This document shows, one piece after another, positions 55,394 to 64,000 of a stretch of DNA of 64,000 bases (position 1 is its first letter; every line of letters starts with the position of its first letter). The notes beneath the pieces are model-generated. The model was not told where the DNA came from and searched no databases. It worked only from the letters and a program-made list of their open reading frames with translations. Made by a program: the position numbers and the translations under genes. The stretch lies in contig OZ250175.1 in assembly GCA_965238155.1 (NCBI GenBank), forward strand, positions 1,550,001 through 1,614,000, written 5' to 3'. Origin of the DNA: BJGV01 sp964196335 (GTDB taxonomy: Bacteria; Pseudomonadota; Gammaproteobacteria; Burkholderiales; Nitrosomonadaceae).

Positions 55394-55516
55394 AGCATCA
55401 CCGCCATCAAGATCATTCTATTAATTATTGAAAAAAGAGTGGAAAAGGTGAGAATGAGAAACTGCAATCTAATATATAAATTAAAAAAACTGATCTTTAA
55501 CAAAAATCCAGAAAAT

Positions 55517-56665
55517 TTATTCTAGTTCTCGTAGTGCTGCTGCTAACCGTTCAATATCTTTTGTGCTGTGTGCCGCTGACAAGGAAATTCGTAACCTTGC
55601 CGAATTTTTTGGTACCGTTGGCGGACGAATCGCAGGAATTAAAATACCCCTTTCTTGTAATGCATTACTAATCTGCATGACTTCACTATTCCCCCCAATT
55701 ATTACGGGTTGTATAGGAGTATCAGAGGGCAACAAATTCCAGCGTAGCAATTGCAACTCCTTTTTTAAATGCTCAGTTAGCTGTATCAATTTTTTACGTC
55801 GCCACTCTTCCCGCTTAATCAATACCAAGCTTTTCAATAAAGTATAGGATAATAATGGTGGCATAGCTGTAGTATATATGTAGCTCCGGGCATATTGAAT
55901 TAGTGTCTCAATAACCACCTTTTGCCCGGCAACGAAAGCACCGGACACACCCGCCGCTTTACCGAGAGTTGCCATGTAAATAATCCGCGGCGAATTAAAA
56001 TTAAAATGAGAAACTATTCCCCGTCCCTGGTTGCCAAGCACTCCGAAACCATGTGCATCATCAAGTAACAACCAGGCATTATATTTTTCACATAATGCTA
56101 ATAACTCAGCAACGGGTGCAATATCTCCGTCCATACTAAAAACTGCATCGGTTATCACTAATTTACAATTAGCCTGAGATACGGACAACCGTTGCTCTAA
56201 AATAGCTAAATCAAGATGTGGATATCGTATCCATTTTGCATGGGAGAGCATTGCAGCATCATTGAGAGATGCATGGTTAAGCTTATCAGAGTATATTTCA
56301 TCTCCACGTCCTACTAGTGTAGTCACTATTCCGGCATTAGCCATGTATCCAGAAGAAAACAATAATGCCCTGGGAAATCCCGTAAAATTCGCCAGCATCT
56401 CCTCTAGTTTATGATGAGAGGTATGGTGTCCGATGATCAAATGTGATGCGCCTGCTCCTACACCATATTGGTGTGCACCTTCACAAATCGCTTCAATTAA
56501 CTCCGGATGATTGGCGAGACCAAGATAATCGTTACTACAAAATGAAAGATAGTTCTGTCCTGCTATCGAGACATGGACTCCCTGTGACCCTTCTAAAGTC
56601 AAACGATGTCGATACAATCCGTTACTTTTCCGGCTATGTAACCGTCTAGTAGAATCTGAATACAT
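55517..56665 (-). CDS. bioF: 8-amino-7-oxononanoate synthase
   Basis: PLP enzyme joining pimeloyl-ACP and alanine. 382 residues: YLSFCSNDYLGLANHPEL, LLFSSGYMANAG, DDAHGFGVLGNQGRG and the PLP Lys in YMATLGKAAGVSGAF. It starts 12 bases after bioB and lies 123 bases before bioH. Confidence 0.95.
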   Translation of the reverse strand: MYSDSTRRLHSRKSNGLYRHRLTLEGSQGVHVSIAGQNYLSFCSNDYLGLANHPELIEAICEGAHQYGVGAGASHLIIGHHTSHHKLEEMLANFTGFPRALLFSSGYMANAGIVTTLVGRGDEIYSDKLNHASLNDAAMLSHAKWIRYPHLDLAILEQRLSVSQANCKLVITDAVFSMDGDIAPVAELLALCEKYNAWLLLDDAHGFGVLGNQGRGIVSHFNFNSPRIIYMATLGKAAGVSGAFVAGQKVVIETLIQYARSYIYTTAMPPLLSYTLLKSLVLIKREEWRRKKLIQLTEHLKKELQLLRWNLLPSDTPIQPVIIGGNSEVMQISNALQERGILIPAIRPPTVPKNSARLRISLSAAHSTKDIERLAAALRELE

Positions 56666-56677
56666 TCTGGCTGAAAA

Positions 56678-57691
56678 CTACAATGATTGAAGCCCCAGTT
56701 TTCTGAACATGATTTTATCTTGTTCAACCTCAGGATTACCTGTAGTAAGCAATTTATCCCCGTAGAAAATTGAATTGGCACCTGCAAGAAAACACAATGC
56801 CTGTACTGCTTCAGACATCTCACTTCTACCGGCCGAAAGCCTTACCATTGCTTTAGGCATTGTGATTCTGGCAGCCGCAATAGTACGTATAAACTCAAAA
56901 GAATCAAGTTCGTCTGTGCCATATAGTGGAGTACCTTTAACCTGGACCAGATTATTTACAGGAACTGATTCAGGATAAGGACTAAGGTTCGCTAATTGGG
57001 TAATCAGTCCTGCACGTGCATTACGAGACTCACCCATGCCAACAATACCTCCACAGCATACATGCATACCTGCACTACGCACGCTTTCAAGTGTATTTAG
57101 ACGGTCCTGGTAATCTCTGGTTGTAATAATTTCACCATAAAATTCTGGTGCTGTATCAAGATTATGATTGTAATAATCTAATCCTGCTTCCCTCAGCTGT
57201 TCAGCCTGTCCTGGCTTCAGCATTCCTAGTGTGGCGCAGGTTTCTAAACCCAGCTCCTTCACTGCACTGATAATTTCCGTAATTTTTTCTATATCGCGTT
57301 GTTTAGGCCCACGCCAGGCTGCACCCATACAAAAACGCGAGGCACCTTGACTCTTTGCTTCTTTAGCCGTTGAAACCACCTTATCCAGTGACAACATATC
57401 CTCATCATTCACTCCAGTATGGTAGCGGGCTGCCTGGGGGCAATAACCACAATCTTCCGAACACCCCCCTGTCTTAACAGAAACCAGCGTAGAAAGTTGT
57501 ACAGTATTGGCATCATGGTATTGCCTGTGCACACACTGGGCCTGATAAATCAGATCATTGAATGGCAGATCTAATAACTCTTCAATTTGAGAAGTATTCC
57601 AGGATGACAAAGCATTAGTTTCTTTATCAGTCGTCTGAACTGGCTGCTTTTTTGTTATGCTATCTGTATGATTGGAGGATAGTTGATTCAT
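56678..57691 (-). CDS. bioB: Biotin synthase
   Basis: Radical-SAM enzyme inserting sulfur into dethiobiotin. 337 residues. C77, C81 and C84 (GGCSEDCGYCPQ) bind the [4Fe-4S] cluster; YNHNLDTAPEFY and the late RLSAGRSEM carry cluster and substrate ligands. The first about 30 residues are polar and less conserved. First gene of the biotin operon. Confidence 0.97.
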   Translation of the reverse strand: MNQLSSNHTDSITKKQPVQTTDKETNALSSWNTSQIEELLDLPFNDLIYQAQCVHRQYHDANTVQLSTLVSVKTGGCSEDCGYCPQAARYHTGVNDEDMLSLDKVVSTAKEAKSQGASRFCMGAAWRGPKQRDIEKITEIISAVKELGLETCATLGMLKPGQAEQLREAGLDYYNHNLDTAPEFYGEIITTRDYQDRLNTLESVRSAGMHVCCGGIVGMGESRNARAGLITQLANLSPYPESVPVNNLVQVKGTPLYGTDELDSFEFIRTIAAARITMPKAMVRLSAGRSEMSEAVQALCFLAGANSIFYGDKLLTTGNPEVEQDKIMFRKLGLQSL

Positions 57692-57722
57692 TCTGTTTTG
57701 TCTGTTGTTAAGAATGAATCAA

Positions 57723-57751
57723 ATCATCAGGGATTAAGTTAATGTTGTCAA
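57723..57751 (-). promoter_or_regulatory. bioB: Candidate sigma-70 promoter of the biotin operon
   Basis: On the minus strand TTGACA (57751-57746) is a perfect -35 element. GATGAT (57728-57723) lies 17 bases downstream and matches the -10 consensus at 4 of 6 positions. It would start transcription about 25 bases before the bioB ATG. No BirA-type operator palindrome is evident over it. Confidence 0.4.
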
Positions 57752-57881
57752 TTTTTTACCTGATATAACTTAACAATAGATTAAAAATCAGGCTATGTTT
57801 CTAGAAATGTTATCTATCTATAATTTATATTGCTATTAATAACATCTTATAGTTACATGACCTGAGCACACCTCCTGCATA

Positions 57882-58886
57882 TTAAGAGATAAGGCTTTCT
57901 GTCTTTTGCTCACGATTCAGTAAGACCTCTAATGCCTTCTTAGCCGGTACCTCATCATTAAGTATGCTACATACTGCCTGAGTGATTGGCATCTCAACAT
58001 CAAGTTCCTGACTTAGTTTTAGTACGGCTCGCGCCGTATAAACTCCTTCTGCAATATGGCCAAGTTCTTGTAGAATATCTGGTAGTGATTTTCCTGCCGC
58101 CAACATTAACCCCACCTGTCGGTTACGTGAAAGATCTCCGGTGCAGGTAAGTATCAGATCACCGACCCCTGTTAACCCCATGAAGGTTTCCATCCTGCCA
58201 CCTAGTTTTAAACCCAACCGACTAATTTCAGCAAGTCCCCTTGTGATTAACGCGGCGCGGGCATTGTGACCTAATCCCATACCATCAGAAATACCGGCAG
58301 CAATAGTAATTACATTTTTAATTGCCCCACCTGTTTCTACACCGATAGTATCGTTGCTTGAATATACTCTTAATCTGGAAGTATGTATTTGTGCCGCAGT
58401 ATTTTTTGAAAATTCCTCATCACGTGACGCCAGAGTCAAAGCCGCCGGTAATCCCTGAGCAACCTCTTGAGCGAAACTAGGTCCTGACAATACACCATAA
58501 GGAGCTACCCCTTCATATTCCTCAAGTACGATCTGATATGGTAATTTAGCTGATTCAGCTTCAAATCCCTTACCCCCCCAAATTACAGGAATGGCTTTTC
58601 CACATGAAACAATTGCACGTAATGTCTCTCTCAACCCTGCAGTAGGAACAACAATCAGTGCCAGATCAGCTTTAACAGCTACATTAAGATCAGAGGTTAA
58701 GCGCAGAGATTCAGGTAACGGAAAACCCGGTAAAAATTGCCTGTTAGTGTGTTCTTGTGAAAGTTCGACACAATGACCGGAATCCTTCGTCCACAGAGTT
58801 ATCTCGTGTCTTGAATTGGAATTTTTTAAAAGATTGATAGCCAAGGCAGTGCCCCAGGCACCTGCACCTAAAACGGCTATTTTCAT
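57882..58886 (-). CDS. gpsA: Glycerol-3-phosphate dehydrogenase (NAD(P)+)
   Basis: Makes sn-glycerol 3-phosphate for phospholipids. 334 residues: N-terminal NAD motif VLGAGAWGTALAINLL, VSPSFA-like LSGPSFAQEVA, the catalytic Lys in GAIKNVITIAAGI and TCTGDLSRNRQVG. It overlaps the upstream SH3-protein gene by 4 bases and belongs to the conserved grx-secB-gpsA cluster. Confidence 0.96.
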   Translation of the reverse strand: MKIAVLGAGAWGTALAINLLKNSNSRHEITLWTKDSGHCVELSQEHTNRQFLPGFPLPESLRLTSDLNVAVKADLALIVVPTAGLRETLRAIVSCGKAIPVIWGGKGFEAESAKLPYQIVLEEYEGVAPYGVLSGPSFAQEVAQGLPAALTLASRDEEFSKNTAAQIHTSRLRVYSSNDTIGVETGGAIKNVITIAAGISDGMGLGHNARAALITRGLAEISRLGLKLGGRMETFMGLTGVGDLILTCTGDLSRNRQVGLMLAAGKSLPDILQELGHIAEGVYTARAVLKLSQELDVEMPITQAVCSILNDEVPAKKALEVLLNREQKTESLIS

Positions 58887-59365
58887 GAACCCCAGACCTG
58901 AGTAATCTTTACATAACCAGTCTGTCCATCACGATGTCGTACCTTTGCCCATCCATTTACAGAGGTCTCCAGCCACTCCAAAATAACATCTTTTTGAGCC
59001 TGAAATACCAATGTTGAATTGATATCTGCTGCCTGATACACCTGAGCCTGATGCTCAATAACAACTACAAAGCGTTTGTCACTTACCGCTTTCTGTTCGA
59101 CCCAGGAAAGAGTACCACTACTATCACGAACCTTTACCCATCCCTCAACTCTAACAACTGCTTCCACAGGCAGATAACGGCTGGCCACATACAACTTATC
59201 CGCTTTTATTGAAGGAGCGTTATACATAATCACTGCGTTATCAGCCATAGAAAGGTATTCTAATGCAGCGACAGCATGTGAATGAAAGCCCAATAATACG
59301 ACTAACAATGCTGCTCGGACCTGGTATTTTCTGAGTCTAATTTCTTTATATATTTTGCGTTTCAT
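58883..59365 (-). CDS. Exported SH3-domain protein
   Basis: About 160 residues from the ATG at 59365, which follows AGGAAT and leaves a short gap after secB. A basic N-terminus and hydrophobic segment (ALLVVLLGFHSHAVA) form a signal peptide. Two bacterial SH3-like modules follow (about 35-95 and 100-160), each with a Gly-Trp-(V/A)-K-V-R core (EGWVKVRD, NGWAKVRH). Such modules often bind cell-wall peptides. Sits between secB and gpsA and is coupled to gpsA by a 4-base overlap. Specific role unknown. Confidence 0.85.
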   Translation of the reverse strand: MKRKIYKEIRLRKYQVRAALLVVLLGFHSHAVAALEYLSMADNAVIMYNAPSIKADKLYVASRYLPVEAVVRVEGWVKVRDSSGTLSWVEQKAVSDKRFVVVIEHQAQVYQAADINSTLVFQAQKDVILEWLETSVNGWAKVRHRDGQTGYVKITQVWGS

Positions 59366-59399
59366 TATCAATACAATTCCTATGATATTGGTACTCACA

Positions 59400-59870
59400 C
59401 TACTGCTTTGTTGTATTTGCAGGCTGATCTGATCCGTTTGCCATAGCTTTTTGTTTGCTCTCATTGTAAAGCGCCTCGAAATTAACAGGGCTCAAAATTA
59501 CCGGCGGAAATCCAGCACGCGTAACTATGTCTGAAACTGTTTCGCGCATATAAGGAAATATCACGTTAGGACACACTATATTCAATATGGGAAGCATCTC
59601 TGCTTCTTCTATGTTAATTATCTGGAAAACTCCGGCTTGCTGTACCTCAATCAAAAACAATGTCTTGTCCTTGGTTTTTGCGGTGATGGTTACCGTTAGT
59701 ACTACCTCATGCATACTTTCTTTAATACTCTTATCATCAATATGCAGTTGCATATCAATTTTTGGAGCCTCGGACTCAAGAAAAACCAAAGGCGCATCAG
59801 ATATCTCTAAAGACAAATCTTTGACGTATATTTTTTCAATGTTAAAAATGCGCTGCTGTTGTTCTTCCAT
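59400..59870 (-). CDS. secB: SecB protein-export chaperone
   Basis: Keeps precursor proteins unfolded and delivers them to SecA. The 156-residue tetrameric chaperone has FNIEKIYVKDLSLE near the start, the conserved LNIVCPNVIFPYMRETVSDIVTRAGFPP core and the LSPVNFEALY end. It follows the glutaredoxin gene after 150 bases that hold no visible gene. Confidence 0.96.
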   Translation of the reverse strand: MEEQQQRIFNIEKIYVKDLSLEISDAPLVFLESEAPKIDMQLHIDDKSIKESMHEVVLTVTITAKTKDKTLFLIEVQQAGVFQIINIEEAEMLPILNIVCPNVIFPYMRETVSDIVTRAGFPPVILSPVNFEALYNESKQKAMANGSDQPANTTKQ

Positions 59871-60020
59871 TTTTTATCCTATTTAGAGTTACATATATAC
59901 AAACCATAATACCGGCCAAATGTATATGATATGAAACTCATTTAATAAATATATTTACTTACGATGTATCCGGATTACTCCCTAAATATACTCGTAACTA
60001 TCTTCATAATGAGCAAAAAA

Positions 60021-60278
60021 CTAAACTGCCAGTAATTTTGTCAATTCATTGTTTCTATTCAGCATAGCCAAATCATCATATCCCCCAACATGGGTTTCTC
60101 CGATATAGATTTGTGGTACAGTCCTCCGCCCTGTTTTCTCTAACATTTCAGTATGCCGCTCAGGTTCCAGATCAACTCGTATTTTTTCGATTTCTTCTGC
60201 ACCTTTTGAACGCAAAAGTTTTTCTGCCATTACGCAATATGGACAGAATCCAGTAGAGTACATAACTATTCTATTCAT
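60021..60278 (-). CDS. grxC: Glutaredoxin 3-type protein
   Basis: An 85-residue dithiol glutaredoxin with the active site CPYC (YSTGFCPYCVMAEKLL), the TVPQIYIGETHVGGYDDL segment holding the cis-Pro and GG glutathione-binding residues. It lies 10 bases after the rhodanese gene in the rhodanese-grx-secB-gpsA cluster. Confidence 0.95.
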   Translation of the reverse strand: MNRIVMYSTGFCPYCVMAEKLLRSKGAEEIEKIRVDLEPERHTEMLEKTGRRTVPQIYIGETHVGGYDDLAMLNRNNELTKLLAV

Positions 60279-60288
60279 GAATTTACTC

Positions 60289-60702
60289 TTATTTCTTTAC
60301 TATCGGTAAATCTGCAGTCTTCCATGTATCTATTCCACCTGTCAGATTATGTATAAGTGCAAAGCCATTTGCATGTAATGTAGCACTTGCAGACCCGGAT
60401 CGAACTCCACTCCGGTATATGACAACAATAGGCTTATCCTTGAATTTTTCCAGTTCCTCTATGCGGTCTTTAATTTTATCTGCAGGTATATGTATCGAGT
60501 TCGGAATATGACCCGCATCATATTCACTTTCCTCTCGTACATCTAATACCAGCGCATCCTTATAGTTGATAAGCTGCACTGCTAATAATGTGCTTATTTC
60601 TCTGCCAGAGCGCCGCGAAAGTAATTCCCACAATAAAAGACTGCCACTCAACACGAGAATTATGACCAACAAAATATTATTCTGCACAAACGCCAATTTC
60701 AC
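60289..60702 (-). CDS. Membrane-anchored rhodanese-like protein lacking the catalytic Cys
   Basis: A 137-residue protein with an N-terminal membrane helix (about 9-26) and one rhodanese domain (LVLDVREESEYDAGHIPNSIHIP). The active-site loop reads VVIYRSGVRSGSA; family members have Cys where this has Tyr96, so sulfurtransferase activity should be lost. The codon is TAC, one base from the Cys codon TGC. The start is GTG with AAAGGGT upstream. The homologue in this cluster (YibN-like) is common in proteobacteria. It may now only bind, or the base may be wrong. Confidence 0.9.
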   Translation of the reverse strand: MKLAFVQNNILLVIILVLSGSLLLWELLSRRSGREISTLLAVQLINYKDALVLDVREESEYDAGHIPNSIHIPADKIKDRIEELEKFKDKPIVVIYRSGVRSGSASATLHANGFALIHNLTGGIDTWKTADLPIVKK

Positions 60703-61062
60703 ACCCTTTCATTTTCAAAGCCCTAGATTTTATCAGAGACCACGGTACTCCGGTGCCTTCATATTCAAGCTAAAATTTGATCTCAATATATTTATTGCTA
60801 GTTTTATTATTCTTTTTCTTAATTGCGATAATTTCAAACGTGATATTGAAAAAATTAATAACAGGAACAAAAGGTTAATTCAATAATACTAAATAACGTC
60901 GAAACTCTTACAAGTCATCAATTTCTTCGAAATGAATGATTAATATCCCTATAAACTATATCAGTCTGATCTATATCATGCAGTATTTGTCTAAATATAC
61001 TAAAATATCATGGTATTTCAAGTTTCTCTATAGAAGATCTCGTCCTTTTTATACAGGCAAAT
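60703..61062. other. Divergent gap between the rhodanese gene and gpmA
   Basis: A 360-base AT-rich stretch with no convincing gene, RNA or hairpin. It must contain the promoters of the grx-secB-gpsA cluster and of gpmA. Confidence 0.5.
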
Positions 61063-61818
61063 ATGAAAAAAATTGTTCTCCTACGACACGGGGAAAGTAT
61101 TTTCAATAAAGAAAATCGCTTTACTGGCTGGACAGATGTCGATTTATCAGCAAAAGGTTTGGAAGAAGCTAAAAACTGCGGCAGATTATTACTAAAAGAA
61201 CATTTTGTATTTGATGTTGCCTTTACTTCAGTTTTGAAACGTGCCATTCGTACATTATGGATTACTCTGGATGAAATGGATCAAATGTGGATCCCTGTCA
61301 GTCATTCATGGCGACTTAATGAACGGCACTATGGCGCATTACAAGGCTTGAATAAGGCTGAAACTGCAGCTAAGTATGGTGAAGAACAAATCTTAATCTG
61401 GCGACGCAGCTATGATATTCAGCCTCCTGCTTTAACATCTGATGACAACCGTTATCCTGGTCTGGATCCAAGATATAAGAACCTAATAAAACAAGACGTA
61501 CCTCTTACTGAGTGCCTCAAGGATACAGTTAACAGGTTCCTTCCTTATTGGAAAGAATCTATTGTTCCACTGATCCAGTCAGGACAACGTGTAATCATTG
61601 TTGCCCATGGAAATTCACTACGGGCACTTGTTAAATATCTTGATAATATGTCTGACCAAAATGTTTTAAAACTCAACATCCCTACCGGAATTCCATTGGT
61701 CTATGAGCTTGATGATAATTTGAAGCCTATCCAGCATTATTATTTAGGCGATCAGGCTGAAATTGAAAAAGCAAAGCAAGCAACAGCAAATCAGGGAAAG
61801 ATACAATCTAGTCAATGA
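61063..61818 (+). CDS. gpmA: 2,3-bisphosphoglycerate-dependent phosphoglycerate mutase
   Basis: Interconverts 3- and 2-phosphoglycerate. 251 residues: the phospho-His in VLLRHGESIFNKENRFTGW, the RRSYDIQPP loop, LNERHYGALQGLNKAETA with the catalytic acid and the second His in IVAHGNSLRALVKYL. The C-terminal tail (about 235-251) is polar. Stands opposite the grx-secB cluster, as in other betaproteobacteria. Confidence 0.96.
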   Translation: MKKIVLLRHGESIFNKENRFTGWTDVDLSAKGLEEAKNCGRLLLKEHFVFDVAFTSVLKRAIRTLWITLDEMDQMWIPVSHSWRLNERHYGALQGLNKAETAAKYGEEQILIWRRSYDIQPPALTSDDNRYPGLDPRYKNLIKQDVPLTECLKDTVNRFLPYWKESIVPLIQSGQRVIIVAHGNSLRALVKYLDNMSDQNVLKLNIPTGIPLVYELDDNLKPIQHYYLGDQAEIEKAKQATANQGKIQSSQ

Positions 61819-61858
61819 GTTATTTACTTAAATTTATGTAGGGAAAGATGCATTTCCA

Positions 61859-61883
61859 TATTCTTGTTCGTGTCACAAGAATA
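61859..61883 (+). terminator. Hairpin after gpmA
   Basis: TATTCTTGT pairs perfectly with ACAAGAATA (9 bp) around a 7-base loop, about 40 bases past the gpmA stop and 75 bases before the envC-like gene. No T-run follows, so termination is only possible. Confidence 0.4.
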
Positions 61884-61957
61884 CTTAAATTATGTCGGTT
61901 CATGATTTCTTCTACATAAATAAGTAATTAATATTTTCTTTATTAATTTTAGCTAAT

Positions 61958-63129
61958 ATGCGCTCAGGTATACCCCCCTGGTTAGTTTTCCTCAGTAGTC
62001 TATTGCTACCCAATGCACTCTATGCAGCTCCAGATAGCAATAAAAAAGACCTTGGTCAGCTGCGTGACCGCATTGAGAATCTTCGAAAAGTCCTTGCAGA
62101 TAAGGAAGAATCAAAATCAGAGTTATCAGACGCTTTACATGAATCCGAGCAAGCCGTAGAAGGAATTAATCAGAAGTTAGATAACCTTAAAGAAGAACGG
62201 CATAAAATTAAAAATAGGCTCAGTCAATTACAAAACGAACATGATGTAACCCAAAATAAGATTCTGGATCAACAAACCCATCTTGGTAAATTACTTTATC
62301 AGCAATACATTGGTGGAAAATATGAATTTTTTAGACTGTTACTAGATCAAAAGGATCCAAATCAGATTTCACGTGAATTGTATTATTACGGATATATCTC
62401 CCGCACACGTACAGAAGATATAAATATATTACGTGCCAACCTTGAGAGGCTCCGAACTATTGTTGACGAGGCTGATAAGAAAACTACAGAAATTATTTCA
62501 ATCCAGACAAAACAGGCCGGACAAAAAGAAATTCTGGAACAGGAGGAAATTAAATACAAAGAACTACTTGCAAGACTTTCTAAAGAAGTTGCGAAAGGAC
62601 AATGTAAAATTCGTAAACTCCAAAATGATGAAAAACGCCTATCGCGTCTGATAAATAAGATTGGTAATCGCAAAGACCGTTCTGAAAAAAGAAATAAAGA
62701 GCATTTGCCTGATGCATCATTAGATAAAAAGGCATTTAAAAAACTAAAGGGGCAATTAAATTTACCTGTAAACGGGGAAATCGTAAACAGTTTTGGTAGC
62801 CCGCGATCAAAAGGGGGGTTACTTGGAAAGGCCTATTTATAAGCGCATCTGTTGGTATTGATGTAATAGCTATTGCAGATGGGCAGGTAGTTTTTGCTGA
62901 TTGGTTAAGAGGATTTGGTAATATTCTAATAGTGGATCATGGTGGCGACTATATGAGCCTATATGGTAATAACAAAATTCTTGCTAAAAAGGTAGGCGAA
63001 ACTATTCATGGTGGTGATATTATTGCAACTGTAGGAAACAGCGGCGGCAATCTAAATTCCGGTTTATACTTTGAACTACGTCATAAAGGTAAACCATTTG
63101 ACCCATTAAAATGGATTAGATTAAAGTAA
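61958..63129 (+). pseudogene. EnvC-like murein hydrolase activator (LytM domain), frameshifted at a G6 tract
   Basis: EnvC-type proteins are periplasmic and activate amidases during septum splitting. The first frame gives a signal peptide (1-23), a long coiled coil (about 28-230) and the start of the LytM domain (LNLPVNGEIVNSFGSPR), then stops at 62842. The second frame continues with WKGLFISASVGIDV, GFGNILIVDHGGDYMSLYG and LYFELRHKGKPFDPLKW to 63129. The break lies at the G-run 62813-62818: one more G, or a backward slip of one base on GGG GGG, gives KGGVTWKGLF and a full protein of about 390 residues. All conserved parts are intact, so the gene may still work through slippage, or the base count may be wrong. 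Confidence 0.85.
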
Positions 63130-63167
63130 AGAATACTATTGAAACAAATAAGTTTGGAGAAAACGTA

Positions 63168-64000
63168 ATGCGTAACAAACTTCAGAAATTTGGCCTGCTT
63201 CTTATAGGTGCTGTTGCAGGTGTAATGCTCAGCCTTAATTTTTCCGCAGTTGCTGATAAAGAAACCAATAAGATTATGCTCCCTCTTCCGGTTGAAGAGT
63301 TGCGTGCATTTACTGAAGTATTTGGCCGAATTAAAATGAATTACGTTGAACCAGTGGAGGATGGAAAACTAATTACTGAAGCTATTAATGGCATGCTGAC
63401 CGGCCTTGATCCTCACTCCGCATACTTAGATAAAGATGCCTATAATGAATTGCAAATTGGTACTCAAGGAGAATTTGGTGGGCTGGGTATTGAAGTTACT
63501 ATGGAAAGTGGATTTGTCAAAGTAATCTCACCAATAGAAGATACTCCTGCATTTCGCGCCGGCATGAAAGCTGGCGACCTAATTATCAAGCTCGATAATA
63601 CAGCAGTCAAAGGCATGACACTCAGTGATGCCATTAAAATTATGCGCGGCAAACCTAATACCCCTATTACTATAAGTGTGCTGCGCAAAGGCGAAATAAA
63701 ACCGATTATATTTACTATAGTACGCGCCATTATCAAGATCCAAAGCGTAAAATCAAAATTACTTGAGCCTGGGTATGCATATATTCGTGTTACACAGTTT
63801 CAAGAACAAACCGGAGAAAATCTGGCTAAAGCTATAGATAAATTGTTTAATGAGAGCCCGATACCTATGAAAGGATTAGTTCTGGATTTACGGAATGATC
63901 CCGGCGGATTACTTAATGGTGCCGTGGCAGTATCTGCTGCTTTTTTACAACCCGATTCACTTGTGGTTTATACAGACGGGCGCACTCATGATGCCAAGAT
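63168..64000 (+). CDS. C-terminal processing peptidase CtpA, 5' part only
   Basis: A periplasmic S41 serine protease. The reading frame starts at the ATG at 63168 (MRNKLQKFGLLLIGAV...) and is open to the window end (277 codons). It shows a signal anchor (about 1-29), the N-terminal helical region (EVFGRIKMNYVEPVEDG, LTGLDPHSAYLD), a PDZ domain (about 105-185; EFGGLGIEV, AGMKAGDLIIKLDNTAV), and the start of the protease core with LRNDPGGLLNGAVAVSAAFL. The catalytic Ser and Lys lie beyond the window. It follows the envC-like gene by 38 bases, the usual envC-ctpA pairing. Confidence 0.93.
   Translation, partial: MRNKLQKFGLLLIGAVAGVMLSLNFSAVADKETNKIMLPLPVEELRAFTEVFGRIKMNYVEPVEDGKLITEAINGMLTGLDPHSAYLDKDAYNELQIGTQGEFGGLGIEVTMESGFVKVISPIEDTPAFRAGMKAGDLIIKLDNTAVKGMTLSDAIKIMRGKPNTPITISVLRKGEIKPIIFTIVRAIIKIQSVKSKLLEPGYAYIRVTQFQEQTGENLAKAIDKLFNESPIPMKGLVLDLRNDPGGLLNGAVAVSAAFLQPDSLVVYTDGRTHDAK

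Noticed and set aside
57814..57823. CTATCTATAA, nearly the BioR operator TTATCTATAA, upstream of bioB
   Set aside because: BioR control is known mainly in alphaproteobacteria, the region is AT-rich and no bioR gene is in the window. Chance is the simpler explanation.
1..64000. tRNA, rRNA, CRISPR arrays, insertion sequences or prophage genes
   Set aside because: I looked in all gaps for T-loop sequences, regularly spaced repeats, transposase motifs and terminal inverted repeats and found none.

Overview
The window comes from a betaproteobacterial ammonia oxidiser of the Nitrosomonas type. The key evidence is a stand-alone amoC (51485-52306), the membrane subunit of ammonia monooxygenase, set among typical betaproteobacterial housekeeping blocks (leuC-D-B-asd-fimV-truA-trpF-B-A-accD-folC-SPOR-cvpA-purF-metZ; rhodanese-grx-secB-gpsA; EarP with an Arg-type EF-P). 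The DNA is AT-leaning by eye; amoC is visibly more GC-rich than its surroundings. I see no rRNA, tRNA, insertion sequence, prophage or CRISPR array.

Layout. 80-10569 (minus): a TCA-cycle block, sdhC-D-A-B-E, gltA, sucA, sucB and a frameshifted lpd. 10918-14702 (plus): mdh and acnA. 14737-17886: a small EF-hand protein, cysS, and two cyclophilins in tandem. 17925-35413 (minus): a long biosynthetic run for leucine, aspartate semialdehyde, tryptophan, fatty acid (accD), folate, purine and methionine, ending in metZ, whose leader holds a SAM-II-like riboswitch followed by an intrinsic terminator. 35500-41351 (minus): an MFS transporter, efp, earP, aroC and a frameshifted leucyl aminopeptidase. 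41461-42842 (plus): thyA-folA. 42852-46235 (minus): ornithine decarboxylase, a GGCTTA hexanucleotide array, dcd and mrp. 46354-53002: metG (no C-terminal tRNA-binding domain), a squalene synthase-like gene, a broken ridA, uspA, a Sel1-repeat protein (minus), the solitary amoC and a broken periplasmic-protein gene. 53016-57691 (minus): the biotin operon bioB-F-H-C-D without bioA. 57882-60702 (minus): gpsA, an SH3 protein, secB, grx and a rhodanese-like protein lacking its catalytic Cys. 61063-64000 (plus): gpmA, a frameshifted envC-like gene and the start of ctpA.

Five genes are interrupted (lpd, pepA-like, ridA-like, the gene after amoC, envC-like). Two of them carry both a stop codon and a frameshift, so they look truly decayed. 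The other three have single one-base lesions that could be real mutations, slippage or sequencing errors. The best leads are the metZ SAM-II-type leader with its terminator, the amoC locus with its decayed neighbour and possible sigma-E-like promoter, the hexanucleotide array, the G6 slippage site in envC, and the Cys-to-Tyr rhodanese. I did not find a clearly new multi-gene system.
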